Shown: positions 54,711 to 63,085, counted from the first letter of the stretch. The stretch is DNA of 63,085 nucleotides from Longibacter sp051155795 (GCF_051155795.1 NZ_DAXETW010000004.1:1-63085); one strand, 5' to 3'. The notes: generated by a model from the letters alone, not told the origin. Numbers and translations are program-made.

Positions 54711-55562
54711 ATGTCCACCGAACCCCTCCGCGTTGTCATTGCCGACGATGAACGGCCTGCCCGACAGCGCCTCGTCGATCTTATCGAGCATCGCGACCAT
54801 GCCAAGATCGTGGCGACGGCGAGCACCGGCAGGGAGGCCGTGTCGGCGATAGAAGAGCATGACCCGGACGTGGTCCTCCTCGATATTCAGATGCCGGGAC
54901 TCAACGGCTTTGACGTCGTTCAGTCAGTCGGCCCCGAACGGATGCCGGTCACCATTTTCATCACGGCCTATGACCAGCACGCGCTGCAGGCGTTCGACGT
55001 GGCGGCCATCGATTACCTGCTGAAGCCGTTCGAAGACGATCGTTTTTACGAAGCGCTGGACCGTGCCCGTCGACATATACACCTCGAAGCGGTAGATGCC
55101 GCGCGGGATCGGCTTCTGGACCTGTTGAAGGCAACCGGTAAGGTCGAAGGGGCCGGTCTGGACGATGCAGAACGCGCTACGTCTCAGGAAGGCGAGGGAG
55201 TGCCTTCAAGCAACGGGGAGGAATACCTGGAACGCATTCCCGTCCGGAAGGCGAAGGAGATTCGCATCGTACCGTCATCCACCGTCGCCTACGTCAAGTC
55301 GGACGGGCCATACGCGGAGTTGCACACGGCCGACGGGTCGAAGCATCTCATTCGTGAGAGCATGAAGGCCCTCGAGAAGCAGCTCGACCCGTCTCGATTT
55401 TGCCGCATCCACCGTTCGACGATCATAAATCTCGACTTCGTGGAGTCGGTGGAGCCCAATTACAACGATCGCTACGTGGTTCGGCTCGTGACAGGCGAAC
55501 GTCTGGACGTGAGTCGCCGCCGCCGCGATACGTTCGAGGACCGGTTCGGGCTGTCCTTCTAA
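54711..55562 (+). CDS. LytTR-family response regulator
   Basis: The 283-residue protein has an N-terminal receiver (acidic pair in IADDERPAR, Asp58 in VVLLDIQMPGLNG, Lys in YLLKPF), a linker of about 50 residues, and a C-terminal LytTR DNA-binding domain (RIPVRKAKEIRIVPSSTVAYVKSDGPYAELHT... to FCRIHRSTIINLDFVESVEP). It is the evident partner of the upstream LytS-type kinase. LytTR proteins bind repeated sites in promoters; no target site is identified here. Confidence 0.94.
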   Translation: MSTEPLRVVIADDERPARQRLVDLIEHRDHAKIVATASTGREAVSAIEEHDPDVVLLDIQMPGLNGFDVVQSVGPERMPVTIFITAYDQHALQAFDVAAIDYLLKPFEDDRFYEALDRARRHIHLEAVDAARDRLLDLLKATGKVEGAGLDDAERATSQEGEGVPSSNGEEYLERIPVRKAKEIRIVPSSTVAYVKSDGPYAELHTADGSKHLIRESMKALEKQLDPSRFCRIHRSTIINLDFVESVEPNYNDRYVVRLVTGERLDVSRRRRDTFEDRFGLSF

Positions 55563-55612
55563 CGCACCGCCGTTTCCGTCGACCGTGTGTTCTCGCCAGA
55601 CGTTCCGTTTCC

Positions 55613-56245
55613 GTGTCGGATACCTACCAGACGATTGCCGGACCCGCCCGAGCGGAGATCCACGTGGATGGCTCGCGCTTCATTGCGGAGGTGCACCCTG
55701 TTTCCAGCCGTTCAGAAGCGGAGGACTGGTACGACGAGGTGCGCGAGCGGGAGCACTCGGCTACGCATCACTGCACCGCCTTCCGCGTGGGGCGTGACGG
55801 AGACACGTTCCACTACAACGACGACGGTGAGCCGAGTGGCACAGCGGGCCCGCCCATTCTACGCCAGATCGACGGCCACGACCTGACCGACACAGCGATT
55901 GTCGTGACGCGGTACTACGGCGGGACCAAGCTCGGGACGGGAGGGCTGATCCGCGCGTACAGCGATGCCGCGCGAGCAGTGCTCGACAGGGCCCGGATCG
56001 TGCAAAAGGTCGTTCGCGTGCCGGTGCATGTCCGGTTCGCCTACGATGACACGTCCCCGGCGTCCCGCGTACTGGACCGGTTCGACATCAAGGTGATCGA
56101 CCGCACGTACGCCGAGGTCACCGAGCTGGTGGTCGGCGTACGGGCGTCCGAGGTCCAGCGGTTCGTCGATGCATTCACGAACGGACTGGGCGACCGCGGA
56201 ACCATCCTGTCCATCGATGACGCGAACAGTGAAGACACCACGTAG
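55613..56245 (+). CDS. yigZ: YigZ/IMPACT family protein
   Basis: This conserved cytoplasmic protein family (UPF0029) has an N-terminal domain related to yeast Impact and a C-terminal DUF1949 domain; the exact role is unknown, with links to translation control. The 210-residue protein has HHCTAFRVG, YNDDGEPSGTAGPPIL and VVTRYYGGTKLGTGGLIRAYSDAA, which is the family signature. No ATG is near the conserved start, so GTG 55613 (VSDTYQTIAGPA) is used. It follows the LytTR regulator by 50 bases. Confidence 0.92.
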   Translation: MSDTYQTIAGPARAEIHVDGSRFIAEVHPVSSRSEAEDWYDEVREREHSATHHCTAFRVGRDGDTFHYNDDGEPSGTAGPPILRQIDGHDLTDTAIVVTRYYGGTKLGTGGLIRAYSDAARAVLDRARIVQKVVRVPVHVRFAYDDTSPASRVLDRFDIKVIDRTYAEVTELVVGVRASEVQRFVDAFTNGLGDRGTILSIDDANSEDTT

Positions 56246-56292
56246 CGGAGGAGAAGCCTGGGCCGGGTCCCGCGCGGCGGCAAAGGCCAATG

Positions 56293-56323
56293 AAAAACCC
56301 GGCACTGCGGATGCAGTACCGGG
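56293..56323 (-). terminator. Rho-independent terminator of tRNA-Ala
   Basis: On the minus strand an 11-bp stem with one mismatch (56298-56308 with 56313-56323, loop of four bases) is followed by TTTTT. It lies 65 bases downstream of the tRNA gene. Confidence 0.85.
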
Positions 56324-56387
56324 TGGCAAAGACGACCCCGAGCCGGTGGGCGGGAGAGGGAGGAGGAACCGGCCCGAGGCCTTAGAG

Positions 56388-56460
<73 letters not shown>

Positions 56461-56769
56461 GTGTTGTCGAAAAGCGCAGACGGGACAGTTGCCCGCGCCG
56501 CGGTTGCTGTTTCGAGGACGCTATACATGGCCGCGCACACCGCGTTCCATATGCGGGCGAAGATTTGCAGACTCTCCACGATGGTGTACGGGTGTCCTTC
56601 TGGGCAAGCCAGAAGAGTTTATGAGGCAGGACTGCCTCGATAGGCCAGCTTTCCGGCGTCCGTATCTACAACGTCGCCTGCCGGGACCCGGTTCGTGCTT
56701 TACACTGTCTCGCGCTGCCGGTAGACTATGGATGTTCATTCGTCTACATCCCTATCCGAACCGTGTGTC
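56461..56769. other. 309-nt intergenic region upstream of dapB
   Basis: It lies between the divergent tRNA-Ala and dapB and should hold both promoters. No gene or clear motif is recognised. An in-frame ATG at 56728 is a possible but less likely dapB start. Confidence 0.4.
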
Positions 56770-57513
56770 ATGCGAATCGCCCTTGTAGGAACCGGGCAAA
56801 TGGGACAGGCCGTGGAGGCGCTCGCCGAAACTCACGGACACGAGATTGCAGCCCGTTTCGACGCCGATCGCCCGCTGACCTCTGCCGCCCCGGAAGACGT
56901 TCGGGCGTCCATCGCGATCGATTTCTCCCTGCCGGGCGTTGCCCTTGATCACATCCGGTGGTATTGCCGGAACGGCGTCCCGGCGGTCGTCGGCACCACG
57001 GGCTGGTACGGCGGGCTGCCCCGCGTCCGCGAATGGGTCCACGAGCACGACGCATCACTCCTCTACGCGCCGAACTTTTCAATCGGTGTTGCCGTGCTAC
57101 GACGCGCGGTGGCTTCAGTCGGCCCGTTGCTCGATCGACTGCCGGACTACGATGCGTTCGTGCACGAGATTCATCATACGAAGAAGGTGGACAGCCCGAG
57201 CGGTACGGCGCAGATGCTGGGCGAACTGCTCGTCGAACACCTGGATCGCAAGACGCACATCGACCCGGAAGCCCAGCACGATCGTATTGATCCGGAAGCG
57301 CTTCACGTCAGCTCGACGCGGACCGGTAGCGTGTACGGCGAGCACACGGTGGGATTCGACAGCCCGTACGACCGGATCTCGCTGGAGCACCGGGCCAAGA
57401 GCCGGCATGGCTTTGCGTTCGGTGCGCTCAAGGCCGCTGAATGGCTGGTCGGGCGCACGGGGCTCTTTACGCTCGAAGACGTGCTGGACGACTGGGTTGG
57501 CGATGCGGGGTGA
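56770..57513 (+). CDS. dapB: 4-hydroxy-tetrahydrodipicolinate reductase
   Basis: DapB reduces the DapA product with NAD(P)H in lysine and diaminopimelate synthesis, which feeds peptidoglycan. The 247-residue protein has a Rossmann start (MRIALVGTGQMGQAVE), VVGTTGW, and the catalytic segment EIHHTKKVDSPSGTA (His135-His136, Lys139). Length is normal. Start at ATG 56770, directly before the nucleotide-binding motif. dapA follows 83 bases later. Confidence 0.96.
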   Translation: MRIALVGTGQMGQAVEALAETHGHEIAARFDADRPLTSAAPEDVRASIAIDFSLPGVALDHIRWYCRNGVPAVVGTTGWYGGLPRVREWVHEHDASLLYAPNFSIGVAVLRRAVASVGPLLDRLPDYDAFVHEIHHTKKVDSPSGTAQMLGELLVEHLDRKTHIDPEAQHDRIDPEALHVSSTRTGSVYGEHTVGFDSPYDRISLEHRAKSRHGFAFGALKAAEWLVGRTGLFTLEDVLDDWVGDAG

Positions 57514-57596
57514 GCCTGCGCGTCAGCTGCAGCGGCTGCCTGCAACGGCTGGCCCTTTACCATCCACGATTCTTTCTCAACGACCGGTAGTTGTAC

Positions 57597-58484
57597 ATGT
57601 CTGAGATGCTCTTTCGCGGCGTCGCTCCTGCCCTTGTCACTCCGTTCACGTCGTCCGACGAGGTCGACCTGGATGCCTTCGAACGGCTGATCGATGCCCA
57701 GATCGACGGTGGCGTCGCCGGCCTGGTGGTTCTCGGAACCACGGGCGAAAACCCGACCATCACACATGAGGAACGGCGCGCCCTGGTCGAGGCCAGCATC
57801 GAGAAGGCCGATGGCCGCGTGCCCGTGATAGTCGGGACCGGGACGAACGATACCCGAGAGAGCATCACGTTTTCGAAAGAGGCCGTGGCGGCAGGCGCCG
57901 ACGGGCTGCTCGTGGTCGGTCCGTACTACAACAAGCCATCGCAGGAAGGCTTTTCAGCGCACGTGAAGGCGATCGCAACGGCCACGCAGGCGCCGATCAT
58001 CCTGTACAATGTGCCGGGTCGGACGAGCTTCAATATACGCGCGGAGACAACGCTTTCACTGGCTCGATCCGTTGAGGAGGTCGTGGGCGTGAAGGAGGCC
58101 TCCGGGGATCTGGCTCAGATTTCCGACATCCTGGCGAATCGTCCCGATGGGTTCGCGGTGTACGCGGGGGACGATGAGATGTCGCTGCCCATCTGTACGC
58201 TCGGAGGGGACGGATGCGTTTCGGTCATCAGCAATGCCGAGCCGGATAGGTTCTGCTCGATGGTCGCGGCCTCGCTCGAGGGCGACCTGCAGGCCGCCCG
58301 GGAGCAGCACTTTGACTTGCTTCCAGCGATGCGGGCATGCTTTTTCGAAACCAACCCGGTGCCGGTCAAGGCTGTGCTGGCCGACGACGGCGTGATGACG
58401 CCGCACGTGCGGCTTCCGCTCGTCGCCCTGGACGAGGGAGACGACACCCACCAGCGCATCCTGGCGGCCTTTGGCAGGTCGTAG
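57597..58484 (+). CDS. dapA: 4-hydroxy-tetrahydrodipicolinate synthase
   Basis: DapA condenses pyruvate with aspartate semialdehyde, the entry step of the diaminopimelate/lysine pathway. The 295-residue barrel protein has GLVVLGTTGENPTI, Tyr137 in ILYNVPGRT and the Schiff-base Lys166 in GVKEASGD. These residues separate DapA from related aldolases fairly well, and the dapB neighbour confirms it. Start at ATG 57597; a TTG at 57591 adds two residues. Confidence 0.96.
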   Translation: MSEMLFRGVAPALVTPFTSSDEVDLDAFERLIDAQIDGGVAGLVVLGTTGENPTITHEERRALVEASIEKADGRVPVIVGTGTNDTRESITFSKEAVAAGADGLLVVGPYYNKPSQEGFSAHVKAIATATQAPIILYNVPGRTSFNIRAETTLSLARSVEEVVGVKEASGDLAQISDILANRPDGFAVYAGDDEMSLPICTLGGDGCVSVISNAEPDRFCSMVAASLEGDLQAAREQHFDLLPAMRACFFETNPVPVKAVLADDGVMTPHVRLPLVALDEGDDTHQRILAAFGRS

Positions 58485-58527
58485 GCGGGTCCGGTCGGAG
58501 GCGTGCCCGGTCGGCGCCTGGACTACT

Positions 58528-58992
58528 TCAGGCGAAAAGCCGCAGCATCCCGGCCACGCAGGCGGTGTAGACCGCCGAGCCGAACCACAGGCCGAACACG
58601 AGGAAGTCGTTCGTCGCGTCCGTCTGAAGCGAAAGAAAGGCGATGAGCAGTCCGTTGTGGACGAGCGCTATGACCAGCCCGCCCAGGAATGCCTGGGTGG
58701 GCTGGATCGTGATCGAGTCCCGTTCGTCGACGGCGAAGAACCCGAGCAGAAAGCCGAGCAGCGTTTTAACGAAGGCGTGGACGCCCCACGTCCCGTAGAT
58801 GGCGTCGAGCAGCAGTCCAAGGCCGAAGCCGGCGATCGCGCCCTGCCGACGCCCCGTTCGAAGGGCGAACCAGGCGACGAAGAGAAGGACGACGTCCGGG
58901 TACGCTCCCCAGAGCGTGAGGCGTCCGAGGACCAGCCATTGGGTAAGAAAGGTAGCGGCCCCGATCAGGAGGTGGCGGACGCGAGTGGGCAC
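58528..58992 (-). CDS. mreD: Rod shape-determining protein MreD
   Basis: MreD is an inner-membrane member of the rod/elongation complex with MreB and MreC. The 154-residue protein is almost entirely hydrophobic with four to five helices and has the MreD-like segment LWGAYPDVVLLFVAWFALRTGRRQGAIAGFGLGLLLD. It is 55 bases downstream of dacB on the same strand, and mreB/mreC are not in the window. It is convergent with dapA. The assignment rests on topology and the N-terminal pattern. Confidence 0.82.
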   Translation of the reverse strand: MPTRVRHLLIGAATFLTQWLVLGRLTLWGAYPDVVLLFVAWFALRTGRRQGAIAGFGLGLLLDAIYGTWGVHAFVKTLLGFLLGFFAVDERDSITIQPTQAFLGGLVIALVHNGLLIAFLSLQTDATNDFLVFGLWFGSAVYTACVAGMLRLFA

Positions 58993-59047
58993 AGAGGAAC
59001 GTCGAAAGAAGGGGGACGGAGGGCGAGGGCGGGGACGGGGCGCGCAC

Positions 59048-60616
59048 TCAGCGCAGCGTCACGGCGCGAACCACGTCGTCGATCGTGCGGGTGATCTGGT
59101 AGGACGGGCCGGTGTAGTTGTTGGCGAAAATGGCAAACGCAATGGGCGTTCCGTCGGGCCGCAGGCCGTACCCGCTGAGCGCACGAACGTAGCGGAGGGA
59201 GCCCGTTTTTGCAAACACCGGCGCCCGGCGTAGACGGTGCTCGAGTGTGGTGTTGTTTTCGCCGCCGCCGGGAAGAGACGATCGAAACGCGTCGCGGGCG
59301 TCGTGCGAGTTCATATGGCGTAGCAGGTCGACCATGGCGCCCGGCGTGGCGAGGTCTTTTCGCGACAGCCCCGATCCGTCGTACACGCGGAAGAGATCGG
59401 TGTCGATGCCGGCACGGCGGAGGAAGGCGTTCGTCCGTCGAGACCCGCCTTTAGAGGAACCGCCCCATCCGTAGGTCCGAAAGACCTGCTCGGCGTAAAA
59501 GTTATTGCTCTGCTTGTTGATGATCGCTACGATCTCCGACAGCGGGGGCGACAGGTGCACGAAGAGGGCGTCGGCGCTCGGCAGTCGCGTGTCGAGGTCG
59601 TCCACGTCATGGACCGACAGATCTGTTTCGATGCCTTCGTCGCGAAGGTACGTGACGAAGGTGTTCAGTGCAAACGTGGTCGGGTTGCTGACGGGAACCG
59701 TGACCGTGCCGCGATAGGATCGGGCGACGGAGCCGGTCATGACGAGTTCGTTGCTGTCGAACAGCCGATCGACCTGCAGCGTGCTGCCACGCCAGCGGCG
59801 GCTCGTGAGCGATTCGTTCTGGAGGCGCACGGCGCCCTCGGGGCGGATGCGGACGTTGGGCCGGTATCCCGGACGTGAGGCCGCGATGCGCACGGAAACG
59901 ACGTTGTCCTTGTATGCGATGCCGCCGGCGCTCGTCCCCATGTAGCGTCCGGCCTGCTTGGTAATGTAGTCGACGTCCCACCCTTCGGGGTAGGGGCGGT
60001 CGTCGAACCGGTTGTCATTGCCAATGAGTCGCCCTTCAATCCGCTCCACACCCATGTCGGCGAGCCGTCGGGCCCAGGCGCGCAGCGGATCCTCCCCGCG
60101 GATTTCGGTCGATCCGAACGTGGGGTCGCCCGAACCGTCGAGGATTAGGTCGCCGCGCATCGTGCTTCCTTCCGTTGTGCCGTCGAAACGGAGCTCCGTC
60201 TGGTAGCGATACGTAGGGCCGAGCGCTTCGAGGGCCGTGGCGGCCGTGATGATCTTCTGATTCGAGGCGGGGAGGAAGGCGCGGTCGGCGTTTCGCTCGT
60301 AGATCGGTTCGCCCGTCTCCAGGTTAATGACGGAAATCCCCCAGAAGGCGCGGTCGGCCTGCCATCGTTCGAGCAGCCGGTCGATTTCGGCGGTCAGGGC
60401 TGAAGACGGCGGTGCTGGAGGCGTCGGGGCTGGTGCCGCAGGGGCCGCAGCGCGGGTCGGGGAGGGCGCGGATCGGTCATCCGGCGCAACCGCCGACCGG
60501 AAGGTCGCACCGACGTTGCCGGCATCGGTCGCTGCGAAGAGAGCAACGGTTACGGCAACGAGGAGGAGAAGGACGCCGGCGGCGGAACGGCGGACCGATC
60601 GGGAGAGAAAGCGCAT
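59048..60616 (-). CDS. dacB: D-alanyl-D-alanine carboxypeptidase/endopeptidase, PBP4 (S13) family
   Basis: DacB trims or cuts peptide cross-links in peptidoglycan. The 522-residue protein has an N-terminal signal or anchor (residues 11-29), a Pro/Ala-rich linker (about 45-72), and the penicillin-binding motifs SxxK (Ser118-Lys121 in PASNQKI), SxN (in NKQSNNFYAEQ) and KTG (in FAKTGSL). A long insertion between the first two motifs is typical of the S13 family. It is upstream of mreD, both acting on the cell wall. Confidence 0.93.
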   Translation of the reverse strand: MRFLSRSVRRSAAGVLLLLVAVTVALFAATDAGNVGATFRSAVAPDDRSAPSPTRAAAPAAPAPTPPAPPSSALTAEIDRLLERWQADRAFWGISVINLETGEPIYERNADRAFLPASNQKIITAATALEALGPTYRYQTELRFDGTTEGSTMRGDLILDGSGDPTFGSTEIRGEDPLRAWARRLADMGVERIEGRLIGNDNRFDDRPYPEGWDVDYITKQAGRYMGTSAGGIAYKDNVVSVRIAASRPGYRPNVRIRPEGAVRLQNESLTSRRWRGSTLQVDRLFDSNELVMTGSVARSYRGTVTVPVSNPTTFALNTFVTYLRDEGIETDLSVHDVDDLDTRLPSADALFVHLSPPLSEIVAIINKQSNNFYAEQVFRTYGWGGSSKGGSRRTNAFLRRAGIDTDLFRVYDGSGLSRKDLATPGAMVDLLRHMNSHDARDAFRSSLPGGGENNTTLEHRLRRAPVFAKTGSLRYVRALSGYGLRPDGTPIAFAIFANNYTGPSYQITRTIDDVVRAVTLR

Positions 60617-60776
60617 GAAGGGCAGAGTGTTGCAGCAAAAAGCGAAGACGATCGCAGAAGGGGAACGGACGAAGCAAGCCGTCGGAACCTTGGGTCACGG
60701 CTCTGGTTTCGGGCACCGTCGATAGCGGCCGAGGGACGGCCGGGGATGCGAGCCGGATCGGTTCATACAGGGACTG

Positions 60777-60784
60777 TACTTTTG
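60777..60784 (+). promoter_or_regulatory. Candidate -7 element upstream of the DUF3098 gene
   Basis: TACTTTTG matches the Bacteroidota -7 consensus TAnnTTTG at every fixed position. No clear TTTG element is seen at the right distance upstream, so this is weak. Confidence 0.3.
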
Positions 60785-60921
60785 TTCACGGTCGAACGAT
60801 CCGACCGACGGAGCCGGACCCCGGTGTTGGCACGTTGCGGGTCCCTCGCCGCCAGGCCGTATTCATTTCCAGTGTTTGCCAGCAGGTGATCTACCTGCAC
60901 TTATTCACTCAACCCAATCTC

Positions 60922-61260
60922 ATGCCGAAGTCTCGCAAGCGCGGTCCTTCGTCTCCGCTCGTGTTCGAGAAGCGAAATTACGCGCTCCTCGGGATCGGGG
61001 TGGCGATGATCGCAATTGGTTTTGCCGTGATGCGCCTGGAGAATGAGTTCCTCGGGACCATCTCTCTTTACGTCGCGCCGCTTCTCATTCTGGGCGGTTA
61101 TGCTGAGGTCATTTACGCGATCCTGTGGCGCAGCGACGAGTCGAAGGAGCAGATCCAGAAGGCGCGGGAGGAGATGGCAAAGGCCGAGCAGACCGCCGAG
61201 AAGGGAAAAGATCGCTCCGGGCGTCGACCCGCGACAACGCCGGTGAAAGGCACGGGCTAA
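60922..61260 (+). CDS. DUF3098 family membrane protein
   Basis: The predicted 112-residue protein has two hydrophobic helices (YALLGIGVAMIAIGFAVM and ISLYVAPLLILGGYAEVIYAIL) followed by a basic, helical C-terminal tail. The pattern F.KRNY.LL.IG...I.IGF and I...IAP...L.GY..EIYAI is that of DUF3098, a family typical of Bacteroidota and related phyla and often found near cell-division or cell-wall genes. Function unknown. Start at ATG 60922; a longer frame from 60835 is less likely. Confidence 0.85.
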   Translation: MPKSRKRGPSSPLVFEKRNYALLGIGVAMIAIGFAVMRLENEFLGTISLYVAPLLILGGYAEVIYAILWRSDESKEQIQKAREEMAKAEQTAEKGKDRSGRRPATTPVKGTG

Positions 61261-61338
61261 TCCTGGACGTCTCATCCGTGCCGACTCATCCCGACGCGGT
61301 CTGCAGCATGCCGAGAGCCGCGATACGGGGAAGACAAA

Positions 61339-61392
61339 GAAAAGCGTCCTGACGCGCTCCATTCATGCGGAGGCCGTCAAGGACGCTTTTTT
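61339..61392. terminator. Bidirectional terminator between DUF3098 gene and ndk
   Basis: AAAAGCGTCCTGACG and CGTCAAGGACGCTTTT pair along 15 bases with one bulge, around a 20-base loop, with T runs on both strands. It serves convergent genes ending at 61260 and 61432. Confidence 0.85.
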
Positions 61393-61431
61393 AATGGGTC
61401 TGTAGCGGCAACCGGAGACCGCTGGGCCCGG

Positions 61432-61863
61432 TCAGGCCTTGTTGGCGACAATCTCGTGCTCGGGGAAGAAGTACCCGGCCTCTTTCTGACCGTTTTCTAC
61501 GGAATCCGATCCGTGGACGATGTTTTCGCCGATAGAGTCTGCGAAATCGCTTCGGATCGTGCCATCGTCGGCTTCTTCCGGGTTGGTGGCGCCGATCAGC
61601 TCACGGAAGTCGGCAATTGCGTTCTCCTTTTCCAGAACGACGGGCACGCACGGACCGCTCGACATGAAGTCCGTGAGGTCGTCGAAAAACGGCTTGCCTT
61701 CATGCACGGCGTAGAAGCCTTCTGCTTCCGCTTTCGTCATGTTCACCATCTTGAGGGCACGAATGGCGAAACCGGCTTCCTGGATTCGGCGGAGGACTTC
61801 ACCGATGAGGTCTTTACGGACACAGTCCGGTTTGAGGATGGCGAGCGTGCGTTCGTGGGCCAT
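61432..61863 (-). CDS. ndk: Nucleoside diphosphate kinase
   Basis: Ndk balances nucleoside triphosphates through a phosphohistidine. The 143-residue protein has TLAILKPDCV, the active His117 in GENIVHGSDS and the C-terminal QKEAGYFFPEHEIV. Length and sequence are canonical. It is a single gene on the minus strand. Confidence 0.97.
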   Translation of the reverse strand: MAHERTLAILKPDCVRKDLIGEVLRRIQEAGFAIRALKMVNMTKAEAEGFYAVHEGKPFFDDLTDFMSSGPCVPVVLEKENAIADFRELIGATNPEEADDGTIRSDFADSIGENIVHGSDSVENGQKEAGYFFPEHEIVANKA

Positions 61864-62005
61864 AATCTGTACAGATCGAAACGAGAAAGTGGGTTTGAGG
61901 CGGAGGCACAGTCACGTCCTAAACCTCCACTTCGTACGTACGGCTCGATCCGACCGTGTATGCATGGCGGCTGTGGGGCATTCGTGAATTTTGCAGCCTG
62001 CCTTG

Positions 62006-62872
62006 CTATCGCGTCTCGATCTGCAGTGACCCATCATGGGCGGACACGTAGATCTCGGGTCCGCCACCGTTGACGGTCGCCTCGATCTCACCGTCGTCCA
62101 TGGACGTGAGAGCCATTTCCGGCTGCACGTCCACGTCGCCGTCTTCGCCGAGATCCGTGCGCAGGGTGAATGCGGCGTCGACCGGCAACGTCAGGCGAAC
62201 GCGTGCATCGTGGCTATCAATTTCCACGGGGCCGTCGAGCGAGGCGAAGGACGCGTCGATCCGGGCGTCGTGTGTGTCGACGGTCAGGGGGCCACGAAGA
62301 CCGGAGGCCGTCAGGTCACCATCATGCGAGTCGACCTCGACCGCGCCGTCGACATCCGTCAGGTCGATCGCGCCGTCATGTGTGTCTATGCGGACCGGAC
62401 CTGCGAGACGGGCGAGTTGAATGGCGCCGTCATGGCTGTCGATCTCCACTTCGCCCTGTACGCCCTCGACCCGAATAGAGGAGCCGTGATCGTCGATTTC
62501 GACCGAGGCCCTGACCGGGACGCGGAGAGAGTAGTGTACCTCGGGAACCGATCGGCTGCCCCAGAATCCGCTCTTTTCGACGTTATCGAAATCGCTTTTG
62601 ATTTCCACCTCGTCGTCGGAGGCATTCGTTTGAATGCGGGTGTCGTCCACGGTTTCCTGGTTTTCGTGTACGATGCGCGCCTCGTACTGCACCTCGCTTC
62701 GGTTCCATGCGGAGACGTTGATCTTACCGTCATGGTTTTCGACACGGACCGTGCCGTCGGGATCGAGTGGCATAGTGTCGGAAACCGTTCTATCGGCCGG
62801 TTGCGCCTGTGCGCCCACGGGCAGCGCGACGAGGAGGGACAACGCAATGACGAATCGAGAAACGATATGCAT
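62006..62872 (-). CDS. Secreted DUF4097-type beta-repeat protein with His-Asp ladder
   Basis: The predicted 288-residue protein has a signal peptide (cleavage near AQA-Q, residue 23-24) and a mature part of repeated beta strands, as in DUF4097 (adhesin-like) proteins. From about residue 124 to 228 there are six units of 18 to 20 residues of the form V-x-I/V-D-S/T-H-D-G/A, with His-Asp pairs at 147-148, 165-166, 183-184, 201-202 and 221-222 and a His at 129. Two further HDG motifs occur at 47-49 and 279-281. The function of the family is unknown. Start at ATG 62872; the longer frame upstream lacks a signal peptide. Confidence 0.85.
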   Translation of the reverse strand: MHIVSRFVIALSLLVALPVGAQAQPADRTVSDTMPLDPDGTVRVENHDGKINVSAWNRSEVQYEARIVHENQETVDDTRIQTNASDDEVEIKSDFDNVEKSGFWGSRSVPEVHYSLRVPVRASVEIDDHGSSIRVEGVQGEVEIDSHDGAIQLARLAGPVRIDTHDGAIDLTDVDGAVEVDSHDGDLTASGLRGPLTVDTHDARIDASFASLDGPVEIDSHDARVRLTLPVDAAFTLRTDLGEDGDVDVQPEMALTSMDDGEIEATVNGGGPEIYVSAHDGSLQIETR

Positions 62873-63072
62873 GGTCGGAGAGGTCAAAAAAGAGAGTAGG
62901 GTCCGCCGGGTAGGTCGATCGAGCCGATCATCTGGCCGGGGAAAAAACGTCGTCCCCTGTGCCGTCCACGCACACGGATCAGAGCGTGATGTCGTTACAG
63001 ATGGCATTACAGGGACCATTTCGCGGGATCGTAGCCACGGCCGTCCATTGGACACTCACACCCGCGTTCTCC

Positions 63073-63085
63073 AACGCCCCAACGC
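63073..63085. repeat. Start of a C-rich octamer array, cut by the window edge
   Basis: AACGCCCC followed by AACGC runs off the right edge. The unit is the same as in the array before guaA. It is preceded by ACACTCACACC (63053-63063 area), the reverse complement of which (GGTGTGAGTGT) resembles the G-rich octamers at 4316-4347. Confidence 0.55.

Overview
The window is 63 kb of GC-rich bacterial chromosome. Genes lie on both strands and nearly all are housekeeping or envelope genes. Several features fit the Rhodothermota/Bacteroidota side, and a Salinibacter-like halophile is my best guess: acidic proteins rich in Asp and Glu, many secreted lipoproteins, a short CarB with no C-terminal allosteric domain, bacillithiol synthesis, DUF3098 and DUF6263 proteins, start codons with weak or no Shine-Dalgarno sequences, and promoter-like motifs of the Bacteroidota type. 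The genus is inference; no 16S gene is present. I see no insertion sequence, prophage, integrase, CRISPR array or toxin-antitoxin pair.

Layout. 1-6 kb: 5'-truncated bshB1, efp, accB, accC, gcvH and guaA. 6-14 kb: a TPR/periplasmic-binding protein, a BamD-type lipoprotein, nadD, a NagZ-type GH3 enzyme, a PhoU-domain protein, a peroxiredoxin-like protein and phhA. 14-20 kb: acyP-prmC, an HDAC-family deacetylase (minus), a lone small lipoprotein, an HtrA/DegP protease and aroC. 20.8-25.3 kb: three overlapping signalling genes (multi-PAS kinase, Rcp1-like receiver, REC-PAS-kinase-REC hybrid). 25.6-31 kb, minus strand: an M49 peptidase lipoprotein, a DUF2237 protein, a Nif3-family protein and a LOV-domain hybrid kinase. 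31.5-37.4 kb: a lipoprotein, a PhoD-like phosphatase, an endonuclease/exonuclease/phosphatase lipoprotein, folK, a deoxynucleoside kinase, a small membrane protein and a TonB-family protein. 37.8-42.5 kb: carA, a TonB-domain lipoprotein and carB. 42.7-48.2 kb: two paralogous DUF6263 lipoproteins, a nitroreductase, psd, pssA, purS and clpS. 48.4-55.6 kb: an RND pump with its adaptor (minus), then a LytS/LytTR two-component pair. 55.6-63 kb: YigZ, tRNA-Ala(GGC), dapB-dapA, dacB-mreD (minus), a DUF3098 protein, ndk (minus) and a DUF4097 beta-repeat protein (minus).

How the genes work together. Clear functional pairs are accB-accC (acetyl-CoA carboxylase), psd-pssA (phosphatidylethanolamine), dapB-dapA (lysine/diaminopimelate), carA-carB (carbamoyl phosphate), dacB-mreD (cell wall) and the RND pump-adaptor pair. 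Cell-wall and envelope functions recur across the window.

Most unusual items: intergenic arrays of degenerate tandem octamers (before guaA, before carB and at the right edge); a LOV-type blue-light hybrid kinase; a DUF4097 protein with an 18-residue repeat that stacks a His-Asp ladder; a strong terminator hairpin just upstream of carA; and a duplicated inverted repeat after carB. I did not find a convincing new defence or mobile system.
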